Below are positions 46,309 to 54,247 of a stretch of DNA of 58,439 nucleotides, piece by piece. Source of the stretch: a bacterium. GTDB taxonomy: Bacteria > SZUA-182 > SZUA-191 > JAJRXT01. The notes below the pieces were generated by a model. The model saw nothing but the letters and a program-made list of their open reading frames with translations. It did not search any database and was not told where the DNA came from. Each line of letters begins with the position of its first letter. Within the stretch, counting starts at the first letter, position 1. The translations under genes and the position numbers were made by a program. The stretch covers positions 1-58,439 of the forward strand of contig JAJRXT010000133.1 of the NCBI GenBank assembly GCA_024276125.1, read 5' to 3'.

Positions 46309-47484
46309 ATGATAGGATGTACAAAATTATTATGCGGCACAGCTACAGTAGCCGAGGCGATGCGTCAAGAGAGGGACTCATCCAAGCTTGCGCCGCATAT
46401 GCTGCAATTCTCAGCCGATAACCGCCCCTTGGTGGTTTGGAATATGACTAATCGGTGTAATTTAAAATGCCTGCACTGTTATATAAGCGCTGAAGACAAA
46501 AGCTATAGCGATGAATTATCTACTAATGAGGCGAAAGTTTTTATTGATGATCTTGGACAGATGAGGTGTCCTGTTCTGTTATTCTCCGGCGGAGAACCGC
46601 TATTGCGGCCGGATATATTCGAGCTTGGCCGTTATGCGATAAAAGCGGGACTGCGTCCGGTAATATCCAGTAATGGAACTCTTATTACCCCTGAAGTCGC
46701 TAAAAAGATTAAAGAAGCCGGTTTTCAGTATGTAGGTATTAGTATTGACGGGATAGAGGCGACGCATGATCATTTTAGACAGCGTACGGGCTGTTTTAAG
46801 GATGCAATTACAGGCATTAAAAATTGTCTGGCCGCAGGCGTTAAATCCGGCGCCAGATTAACGCTTAATGTTCATAATTATAATGATCTTTCGGCTGTAC
46901 TTGATATTGTAGAAAAAGAGGGTATACCGCGTTTTTGTATGTATCATCTGGTTTATGCGGGACGCGGCAAGGAGATGACCAAAGACGATATCACGCTTGA
47001 ACAAAGTAGAGCCGCTATGCAGACCCTGATTGAGCGTACTTTGGAGTGGGACAAAAAAGGCGTACAGACTGAGATTCTGACTACGGATAATCATGCGGAC
47101 GGAATATTTGTATGGAATTACATTAAGCAGAATATCCCGAAGCGTGAAGCGGAAGTAGTTGAATTACTCAAGATGCACGGCGGATGCTCGGCAGGCGGCA
47201 AGATGGCCAATGTTGATCCTACCGGTAATGTACATCCCTGCAAATTCTGGAGCCATTATACCTTAGGCAATGTGCGCAAGCGTAAATTCAGCGAAATATG
47301 GACTGATAAAAACGAGCCGCTTTTGGCTAAGCTGCATAATATGCAGGATAATCTAAAGGGCAGATGCGGCGATTGTAAGCATAAAGATTTATGCGGAGGC
47401 TGCCGTATCAGAGCTGAAGTGGTACACGGCGATATATGGGCGCAGGATCCGGCTTGTTATTTAACAGATGAAGAACTGGCATAA
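46309..47484 (+). CDS. ahbC: AhbC-like radical SAM enzyme (12,18-didecarboxysiroheme deacetylase)
   Basis: A 391-aa radical SAM/SPASM protein. It starts MIGCTKLLCGTATVAEAMR, as AhbC/NirJ proteins do, followed by WNMTNRCNLKCLHCY (cluster Cys), FSGGEPLLRPD, SSNGTLI and SIDGIEATHD. The SPASM-like C-terminus has CSAGGKMANVDPTGNVHPC and CGDCKHKDLCGGCR. AhbC removes two acetate side chains from didecarboxysiroheme in the alternative heme b pathway of sulfate reducers and archaea; NirJ does a similar step for heme d1. Proximity to ccmAB makes the heme route likelier. AhbA, AhbB and AhbD are not in the window. Confidence 0.82.
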   Translation: MIGCTKLLCGTATVAEAMRQERDSSKLAPHMLQFSADNRPLVVWNMTNRCNLKCLHCYISAEDKSYSDELSTNEAKVFIDDLGQMRCPVLLFSGGEPLLRPDIFELGRYAIKAGLRPVISSNGTLITPEVAKKIKEAGFQYVGISIDGIEATHDHFRQRTGCFKDAITGIKNCLAAGVKSGARLTLNVHNYNDLSAVLDIVEKEGIPRFCMYHLVYAGRGKEMTKDDITLEQSRAAMQTLIERTLEWDKKGVQTEILTTDNHADGIFVWNYIKQNIPKREAEVVELLKMHGGCSAGGKMANVDPTGNVHPCKFWSHYTLGNVRKRKFSEIWTDKNEPLLAKLHNMQDNLKGRCGDCKHKDLCGGCRIRAEVVHGDIWAQDPACYLTDEELA

Positions 47485-47510
47485 ACGAAAGTTTTTTTAA
47501 TTATGTACAA

Positions 47511-47742
47511 GGGTGGATTAAGGGGTCTTATACAATGGAGATACATTATAGCCAACCATGGTGGAACCGCAACAATCAAGGAATGTAGGCTCAACGTATT
47601 CTTTTAAAAGCTTATTCCCAATATGGGCTTGTTCCACCCTACATTTTTTAGTTTCTGTACCTTCTCAACTTTTGTATTTTGCGGATATTTCGGGGATTAA
47701 GCCAATATATGTTTCGGGGTGTCTCCCCCCGAAACATAGCGT
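47511..47742. repeat. Inverted L-G repeat pair and family C palindrome
   Basis: A partial type L (47511-47568, GGGTGGATTAAGGGGTC) and type G (47569-47645, to GGGCTTGTTCCACCC) occur in reverse orientation to those at 44395-44587. A C palindrome follows (TATGTTTCGGGGTGTCTCCC, 47706 on). The open frame over this DNA is repeat-derived. Confidence 0.7.
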
Positions 47743-47766
47743 CTTAAAATAATACTTTAATGTTAC

Positions 47767-47795
47767 TTGACACTCTCTGTTTTTTTAGCTATGAT
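47767..47795 (+). promoter_or_regulatory. Promoter of the XRE-ImmA operon
   Basis: TTGACA (47767-47772), a 17-bp spacer and TATGAT (47790-47795) lie 41 bp upstream of the XRE start. Confidence 0.75.
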
Positions 47796-47814
47796 TGTTG
47801 TAGTAAAACAACAA
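47795..47814. promoter_or_regulatory. Palindromic operator candidate
   Basis: The inverted repeat TTGTTG-N8-CAACAA directly follows the -10 box, over the expected transcription start. An XRE dimer bound here would block its own promoter. Confidence 0.55.
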
Positions 47815-47836
47815 CACTTTATAAAGGATACCTCTT

Positions 47837-48196
47837 ATGATATTCGGCGATTATATTAAGATACTAAGGGGAAACAGAGAGCTTTCTTTGAGAAAATTGG
47901 CTAAAAAAAGCGGTATAGACGTAGCCAATTTATCCAGATTGGAACGCAATGTCACCCCGCCCCCGCAAAAACAAAAACTTTTGGAAAACTTGATAAAAGC
48001 TCTTGGTTTAAACGAGCAGGAAAAACAAACCTTACTTGACCTTTCTGCTGTTGAAAACGGAGTATACCCCTTTGACGTCAAAGAAGATTTGAAGGAATAC
48101 CCTAATATTCCGGTTTTGTTGCGGACTATAAACAACAAAAAACTTTCTGAGGAAGAAATCCGGAAATTGACCGAAAAAATCAATAAAGAATATTAA
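47837..48196 (+). CDS. XRE-family transcriptional regulator (antitoxin-like)
   Basis: A 119-aa protein with an N-terminal HTH_XRE domain (about 5-65: YIKILRGNRELSLRKLAKKSGIDVANLSRLERN), an acidic linker and a C-terminal helix (LSEEEIRKLTEKINKEY). It is followed 2 bp later by an ImmA/IrrE-family gene. Such pairs act as phage-type repressor plus antirepressor protease, or as stress-linked toxin-antitoxin modules. A strong promoter and operator-like palindrome precede it, which suggests autoregulation. Confidence 0.85.
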   Translation: MIFGDYIKILRGNRELSLRKLAKKSGIDVANLSRLERNVTPPPQKQKLLENLIKALGLNEQEKQTLLDLSAVENGVYPFDVKEDLKEYPNIPVLLRTINNKKLSEEEIRKLTEKINKEY

Positions 48197-48198
48197 CC

Positions 48199-48810
48199 TT
48201 GCAAATCAAAAAAATCACATACCGCGAATACCGCCAAATTGCTAACAGCTTTATAAAACAAATAGGCTTTCATTGCAAAACAGACTTGCCTTTAGACATC
48301 GAATTAATGCTTGAAAAAGCCGGACACCAAATAATTCCTTTATACAATTTATATTCTGATTATGGCATAAAGGGTATTGTTATTAAAAAGATAGATGGAT
48401 TTGATATCGCTATAGACAATAACCACTATATGAACGAAGAATTTTATTTTAGGTTTACTCTGGCAGAAGAATTAGCTCATATCTTAGTGCATCCTCACAT
48501 ATATGAAGTCCTTGATACAATAGAAGATGTTATTGAGTTCACAAATAAAATCTCTGATGAAGAATATAGAAAAATGGAGCAGCAAGCCAAGAGCCTAGCT
48601 TCCTGCCTATTATTTCCTGACTATCTTTTTGATGAGTACATTTTGCAGTTTTGCAGTGAACATCTTAAAGAATTAAAGGAAACAACTTTTTATTCAAAAG
48701 ATGATTTAGGCGGATACATTTCAGAAAAAACATACCGAAAGTTACTTGTATCAACGCATGTAATTCGGCGTATAATTCTTAACAGATACCCTGATTTGGC
48801 CGTAGCTTGA
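48199..48810 (+). CDS. ImmA/IrrE-family (DUF955) protein with altered metal motif
   Basis: A 203-aa protein with TTG start closely following the XRE stop. The family core is RFTLAEELAHILVHPHIYE (about 89-107), and CLLFPDYLF follows. The usual zinc motif is HExxH; here it reads E-E-L-A-H, so the first His ligand is replaced by Glu. Glu and the second His remain. The protein may be a catalytically changed protease or a binding-only partner of the XRE repressor. It ends in TGA. Confidence 0.82.
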   Translation: MQIKKITYREYRQIANSFIKQIGFHCKTDLPLDIELMLEKAGHQIIPLYNLYSDYGIKGIVIKKIDGFDIAIDNNHYMNEEFYFRFTLAEELAHILVHPHIYEVLDTIEDVIEFTNKISDEEYRKMEQQAKSLASCLLFPDYLFDEYILQFCSEHLKELKETTFYSKDDLGGYISEKTYRKLLVSTHVIRRIILNRYPDLAVA

Positions 48811-48857
48811 TCAGCTAATTTTTTCTACATAAATCATTCCCGTAAGGAAAATTTTAT

Positions 48858-50240
48858 ATGTCTATAATGAATTTAATTGAATCGGCTTCCGGTATTTTAA
48901 AAAAAGCGCTTTCTCGGGGCGGACAGTTTGCTGAAATTTATATTGAAGAGCGTATTGTTACTAATATCAGATGCGAAGATAATAAAATAGAAAAGGTTGT
49001 AAGCGGCAGTGAATGCGGAATTGGTATCAGGGTGTTACATGATCTTAAGACTGCCTATGCTTATAGCAACAATCTAGGCAGGCAGGCTGTTTTAAACCTA
49101 GCGGATACGATAAGTTGTGCGGTAAATAAACAAATTGAACCAAACATAATAATTCCTCAAATTACACCAAAAGATTATAGCAAATCGAGTAAAACAAACG
49201 AACAGACTACCACCGATAAGGCGGAATTAGTAAATTACGCCAATCACTTAGCCCGCAAAATTGATAAACGCATTGTGCAGGTTAAGGTTGTAAGCGCCGA
49301 TTTGGTGCAAAAGGTGACTATCATAAATTCTGAAGGCCTATACTGTTATGATGAGCGTTGCGACCGCATATTTTTAGTAATGGCGGTAGCGACCGACGGT
49401 AGTATTATTCAAACCGGTTATGAACTAAAAGGCGGTTCGGCTGACTATATTATAGATGATGGTTTAGCGGCCAAAGTAGCTGATATTGCGGCAAAGCGCG
49501 CTATTTTGATGCTTGAAGCAAAGCCTGCGCCGGCCGGCAGTATGCCGATAGTATTGTCCGGTATGGCCGGCGGCACTATGGTGCATGAGGCTATCGGGCA
49601 TGGGCTGGAGGCGGATTTAGCCCAAAATAAATTATCGGTTTTCTCTGAGCGGTTAGGACAGCAGGTAGCGGCTGATACTATTACCGTATTGGACGATGCC
49701 ACTATTGCCGATAAGCGCGGCTCTTACAGTTTCGATGACGAGGGTACGCCGGCACAAAAGACCGTATTAGTGGAAAACGGTATACTTAAAGGTTATATGT
49801 ATGATCGCTTAACCGCTTTAAAAGACGGCGCTAAATCAACCGGTAATGGCAGACGCCAAAATTATCAGCATCAGCCTATTGTGCGAATGACTAATACGCT
49901 GATTGATAAGGGACAGAGCGATCCTAAAGATATGATTACTTCAGTTGATAAGGGTTTGTGGGTAACCAGCTTGGGCGGAGGGCAGGTAAATACTGTAAAC
50001 GGTGATTTTGTATTTGAGGTAAATGAGGGATATCTTATTGAAAACGGTAAGATAGGCGCAGCGGTTAGAGGAGCGACTATAACCGGTAATGGTCCCCGGA
50101 TATTAACGCAGGTGGAGGCAGTGGGTAATGATTTAGGCTTTGCTATCGGTACTTGCGGTAAAGACGCTCAGTTTTGTCCCTGTGCGGATGCTCAGCCCAG
50201 CTTGTTGATTCCCAAAATTGTAGTGGGAGGCGCCGGTTGA
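48858..50240 (+). CDS. tldD: TldD-like metalloprotease subunit
   Basis: A 460-aa member of the TldD/PmbA family. The catalytic TldD motif VHEAIGHGLEADL (HExxxH) is present, distinguishing it from the inactive TldE/PmbA partner. Other family blocks are RGSYSFDDEGTP, VRMTNTLIDKG and the C-terminal GRGPRIL-like GNGPRILTQVEAVG. TldD/TldE dimers trim peptides such as microcin precursors or CcdA. No tldE lies adjacent. The TGA stop overlaps the TTG start of trpC (TTGA), so the two are translationally coupled, and TGA is certainly a stop in this gene. Confidence 0.92.
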   Translation: MSIMNLIESASGILKKALSRGGQFAEIYIEERIVTNIRCEDNKIEKVVSGSECGIGIRVLHDLKTAYAYSNNLGRQAVLNLADTISCAVNKQIEPNIIIPQITPKDYSKSSKTNEQTTTDKAELVNYANHLARKIDKRIVQVKVVSADLVQKVTIINSEGLYCYDERCDRIFLVMAVATDGSIIQTGYELKGGSADYIIDDGLAAKVADIAAKRAILMLEAKPAPAGSMPIVLSGMAGGTMVHEAIGHGLEADLAQNKLSVFSERLGQQVAADTITVLDDATIADKRGSYSFDDEGTPAQKTVLVENGILKGYMYDRLTALKDGAKSTGNGRRQNYQHQPIVRMTNTLIDKGQSDPKDMITSVDKGLWVTSLGGGQVNTVNGDFVFEVNEGYLIENGKIGAAVRGATITGNGPRILTQVEAVGNDLGFAIGTCGKDAQFCPCADAQPSLLIPKIVVGGAG

Positions 50241-51028
50241 TTTTAGATAAAATTGTTAGGTTAAAAAAGGAAGAGCTTGAAATAATAAAAAGGCAGGTTC
50301 CTTTATCGGATTTAAGAACCAGAATAGCCAAGATTCAACCGGGTTATGATTTTGCATATGCCTTATGCCAATCAGGCGGCGCTTGTTCGGAAATAAGTAT
50401 TATCGCTGAGATAAAAAAGGCTTCGCCTTCTGCCGGTATTCTGCGGGATGATTTTGACCCGATAGCAATTGCGGAAGCATATCAACAAAACAAGGCCGCC
50501 GCTATTTCCATACTTACCGAGGGGCGTTTTTTTTATGGTTCATTGGATTATTTATCACAAGTACGCCAATTGGTCAGCCTGCCTATACTGCGTAAAGATT
50601 TTATTTTTGATGAATATCAATTATATGAAACTAAAGCCAATAAAGCTGATGCGGCGCTTTTAATTGCGGCGATATTATCTAAAGGCGAGCTTGAGCATCT
50701 TTATGGTCTGGCGATTGAGCTTGGGCTTTGTCCTTTAATAGAAAGCCATACTTGGTCTGAGCTGGATATGGTGTTGCAGCTTGACCCTGTTTTAGTAGGT
50801 ATAAATAACCGTAATTTGGAAACATTTAAAACTGATATCGGGATTACGCTGTCTATGTTATGCGATATTCCTGAAGAAAAATTAGTAATAAGTGAAAGCG
50901 GCATACATAGCCGGGATGACATAATTACTTTGGAGCAGGCCGGCGTAAGCGCTGTTTTAATCTGAGAAGAATTAATGTGCGCTAAAAATCCCGGTTTACG
51001 GCTTCGGCAATTGCTGGGAGAGCTATAG
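50237..51028 (+). pseudogene. trpC: Indole-3-glycerol-phosphate synthase, interrupted by an in-frame TGA
   Basis: A 263-codon (beta/alpha)8 barrel with IGPS motifs: IIAEIKKASPSAGILR (catalytic Lys), LTEGRFFYGSLDYL, LRKDFIFDEYQLYE, LVGINNRNLETF and VISESGI. The reading frame has TGA at 50963-50965 (codon 243), between SAVLI and EELMCAKNPG. Family consensus here is LIGE-x-LM, where the Gly binds the substrate phosphate, so GGA to TGA is implied. Translation starts at TTG 50237, overlapping the tldD stop. It makes indole-3-glycerol phosphate for tryptophan; no other trp genes are in the window. Confidence 0.88.
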
Positions 51029-51064
51029 CTTAGGACTTATATATGAGAGTATCCCCTTGTAGTT

Positions 51065-51309
51065 GTCATTCTGAACGAAATGAAGTGGAGTGAAGAATCT
51101 ACTCGCATACTGGGGCAGATTCTTTACTGCGCTGCGCTTCGAGGCTGCGTCGTAACTGCTTAAAACCTGAAAAATGCTATTTAACCTGTCATTCCTGCGG
51201 AGGCAGGAATCCAATCTTTTAAAGTAAGTTATGGATTCACGTTTTCACGGGAATGACAGAAAATAAGCGGTTTTTCCGGTTGCGACACAGACGCTTCATT
51301 CAGAATGAC
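51065..51309. repeat. Family A hairpin interrupted by a type H element (nested insertion)
   Basis: Family A starts at 51065 and reaches GCGCTGCGCTTC at 51140. A type H element (51141-51291) with ends GAGGCTGCGTCGTAAC / GTTGCGACACAG intervenes. CGCTTC is repeated (51135-51140 and 51292-51297) and the family A end ATTCAGAATGAC follows. The order of insertion is therefore explicit. Confidence 0.88.
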
Positions 51310-51365
51310 AAAAATGAAAACTTTGAAATTATAAGTGAACAGCCATGGCAACTTGGTATTAAAAC

Positions 51366-51394
51366 TTGACAAAAGAGCAATATTTTGTTAATTT
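51366..51394 (+). promoter_or_regulatory. Promoter of the aminotransferase-serA-serA operon
   Basis: TTGACA (51366-51371), a 17-bp spacer and TAATTT (51389-51394), leaving a leader of about 100 nt. A GAGGT ribosome site precedes ATG 51501. Confidence 0.65.
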
Positions 51395-51500
51395 TTCTTG
51401 AATATAAGATTATTTTATGACAACTTATTAGGTTTACAAAATTACTTTATGAATAAAGCGGGTTCTTTATATAAGAAAAATTTTTTTTAGAGGTATAAAA

Positions 51501-52646
51501 ATGAATAAAAACTATTTACTTACTCCTGGTCCAACTCCGGTACCGGCAAGCGTCTCGCTTGAGATGGCCAAGCCGATTATACATCACCGTACAGTTGGAT
51601 ATGAAAAAATATACGCAGAGGTAAGAGACGGCCTTAAATATTTATTTCAAACCAAAGAAGAGGTATTAATACTCAGCTCTTCAGGTACCGGCGCTATGGA
51701 CGCTGCTGTTGCTAACACACTGTCTGCGGGCGATACTGCTTTGGTTATTGCAGGCGGTAAGTTCGGCGAGCGCTGGGGGGAAATATGCAAGGCATATAAT
51801 GTTAATGTAATCTCTATAGATGTAAAATGGGGCAAGGCTGTAAATCCTGATGATATCGCCCGCAGTTTGCAGGATAATCCTGATATAAAAGCCGTATTTA
51901 CCACCTTTAGCGAGACTTCTACAGGCGTACGCCACGATATTAAAACTATTGCCGATATTGTATCAAAACATAAGAATACTATACTGGTAGTAGACGGTAT
52001 TACCGCTGTTGGGGTAATGGAGATGCCTATGGATAAGTGGGGGCTGGATGTAGTAGTAACCGGCTCGCAAAAGGCATTAATGATGCCGCCGGGCTTAGGG
52101 CTGATTGCACTTAGCCAAAAAGCATGGAAGATGGCGGAGCAATCCAACTTACCCAAGTATTATCTTAATTTACAAAAAGAAAAAAAGTGTCAAAGCAAGA
52201 ATCAAAGCGCTTATACTCCGGCTATCTCCTTGATTATCGCCCTGCGCGAGGCATTGCGGATGATCAAACAAGACGGGTTGGCGCAGGTTTTTAACCGGCA
52301 TACAAAACTTGCTAAAGCCACCAGAGCGGCGGTATCCGCATTAGGTCTTCGCCTGCTGGCGCCAGAATCGCCAAGTGAGGCTCTAACTGCGGTAATATCG
52401 CCTAACGGCGTTGATGTATCCTTATTACGTGGAATTTTGAGTAAAAAATACGGCGTAACCATTGCCGGCGGTCAGGGACATTTAAAGGGTAAAATTTTCC
52501 GCTTAGCCCATATCGGATATATGAATACATTTGATGTAATTATAGCTATAAGCGCCTTGGAAATGACCTTAAAAGAATTGGGTTATCCGCTGGAACTAGG
52601 CGCCGGCGTTAGGGTTGCTGAAGAAATATTAATACAATACAGCTAA
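51501..52646 (+). CDS. Class V (AGXT-type) aminotransferase, likely serving serine synthesis
   Basis: A 381-aa fold-type I PLP enzyme of the alanine-glyoxylate/serine-pyruvate group. It shows LLTPGPTPVPASVSLEMAKP, SSSGTGAMDAAVANTL (phosphate loop), VVDGITAVG with the PLP Asp, and the Schiff-base Lys191 in TGSQKALMMPPG. The next two genes encode D-3-phosphoglycerate dehydrogenases 18 bp downstream, so it very probably acts as the phosphoserine (3-phosphohydroxypyruvate) aminotransferase, as AGXT-like enzymes do in some archaea and deep-branching bacteria lacking SerC. Glyoxylate transamination is the alternative. Confidence 0.85.
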   Translation: MNKNYLLTPGPTPVPASVSLEMAKPIIHHRTVGYEKIYAEVRDGLKYLFQTKEEVLILSSSGTGAMDAAVANTLSAGDTALVIAGGKFGERWGEICKAYNVNVISIDVKWGKAVNPDDIARSLQDNPDIKAVFTTFSETSTGVRHDIKTIADIVSKHKNTILVVDGITAVGVMEMPMDKWGLDVVVTGSQKALMMPPGLGLIALSQKAWKMAEQSNLPKYYLNLQKEKKCQSKNQSAYTPAISLIIALREALRMIKQDGLAQVFNRHTKLAKATRAAVSALGLRLLAPESPSEALTAVISPNGVDVSLLRGILSKKYGVTIAGGQGHLKGKIFRLAHIGYMNTFDVIIAISALEMTLKELGYPLELGAGVRVAEEILIQYS

Positions 52647-52664
52647 TAACTACGGAAAAAATAA

Positions 52665-54245
52665 ATGAAAGTTTTGGTTTGTGACAATTTATCTCCTAAG
52701 GGAATTCAAATATTAAAGAATGAAAAAGGGCTTACTGTAGATATTAAAACCGGTATGAAACCCGATGAGCTTATAGCTGCGGTACCGGGATATAATGCCC
52801 TTATAATACGAAGCTCAACCAGAGCAACCGCCGAAGTAATGGAGGCCGGTAAGGATTTAAAGGTAATCGGCAGGGCAGGCGTGGGCTTGGATAATGTAGA
52901 TGTAGAGGCGGCTACCAAACGGGGTATTGTAGTAATGAACGCCCCGGGCGGTAATACCATTACTACTGCTGAGCATGCCGTGGCTATGCTGATGGCTGTA
53001 TCGCGTAACATCCCTCAGGCTGCTGTTTCCATGAAGCATAATAAATGGGAAAAGAAAAAATTTATGGGGGTGGAGGTCTTCGGTAAGCGGCTGGGAGTTA
53101 TAGGTTTGGGACGTATCTGACTTGAAGTAAGCCACCGGATGAAGGCTTTTGGAATGCAGATAATGGCCTATGACCCTTTTATTTCTCAAGATGTGGCCAA
53201 TCAGCAGGAAATTGAACTGGCAAGTCTGGAGCATCTACTTAAAAATGCAGATTATATCACCATACATATTCCGCTTACTAAGGAAAGTTATCATCTTTTA
53301 GACAAAGACGCCCTATCAAAGACAAAACAGGGTGTATATATAATTAATTGCGCCCGCGGGGGCATTGTAGATGAACAGGCTTTATACGATTTGCTGACAG
53401 ACGGTCATATTGCAGGCGCCGCTTTGGATGTATTTGAAAAGGAACCCCCCGGGGCTAACCCGTTGCTTAAATTGGATAAAGTGGTCTACACTCCGCATTT
53501 GGGCGCCTCCACTAAAGAAGCTCAGTTAAAGGTAGCAATTGATATTGCCCGTCAAATAGCCGATTTTATGGTCAGAGGGGTGGTAGTAAATGCCATTAAC
53601 ATGCCCAATATGTCGCAGGAAGAATTCCTTAAGATATTACCCTATATATCATTAATCGAAAAAATGGGCAAACTTCTTTCACAGCTTGCCAAAGGTCGCT
53701 TCGAGGAATTTGTTATAAATTACAGAGGACAGGTTCTTAAGCATAATGTTTCCTTATTTAGCACAGCGGCAATAAGGGGGCTTTTGTCTTCTATTTTGGG
53801 AGAGAATATAAATTATGTAAATGCCGGCGTTATAGCCCGAGAACGAAATATCAAGGTAATTGAGAGCAAACTGACTCAAGTGGGCGATTATCCCAATTTG
53901 ATCAATTTAGAGCTAAAAACGGATAAGGAAAATCACAGTATTTCCGGTACAGTGTTCAGTAACCAGGATGCGCGTATAGTAGAGATAGACGGTTTTCATA
54001 TAGAAGCCATTCCCGCAGGGCATGTATTGGTGGTAAGTAATGAAGATGTGCCGGGAGTGGTAGGGGATATAGGCGCTACCTTGGGGGAAATCGGTATTAA
54101 CATAGGTCGTATGCAATTGGGACGCAATGTTAAAACCGGCAAGGCAATCTCTTTAGTTAATGTAGACCAACAGGTTCCATTAAATGAACTTGAAATTTTA
54201 CGTAAATTACCAAACATTACCCAAGTAATACAGGTAGAAATATAG
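52665..54245 (+). pseudogene. serA: D-3-phosphoglycerate dehydrogenase copy 1, interrupted by an in-frame TGA
   Basis: A 526-codon long-type SerA: N-terminal catalytic region, NAD domain, catalytic Arg block NCARGGIVDEQAL, TPHLGASTKEA, an ASB domain and C-terminal ACT domain (GVVGDIGATLGEIGINIGRMQLG). At 53118-53120 a TGA replaces the last Gly of the nucleotide-binding GLGRIG motif (reads GLGRI*LEVSHRM). The next-door paralogue, of exactly the same codon length, has GLGRIGREITKR there. The change is GGA to TGA. If the stop is real the gene makes a dead 151-aa fragment, with copy 2 able to compensate. Confidence 0.92.
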
Positions 54246-54247
54246 TT

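Noticed and set aside
47558-47752. 64-aa open frame after ahbC
   Set aside because: It translates repeats G and C; the mirrored G copy at 44395 gives a similar shadow frame.
5957-53120. Genome-wide UGA=Gly genetic code
   Set aside because: Several genes (phd, gltB1, 8567, immA, tldD) terminate properly at TGA, one of them overlapping the next start, and TAA interruptions occur too.
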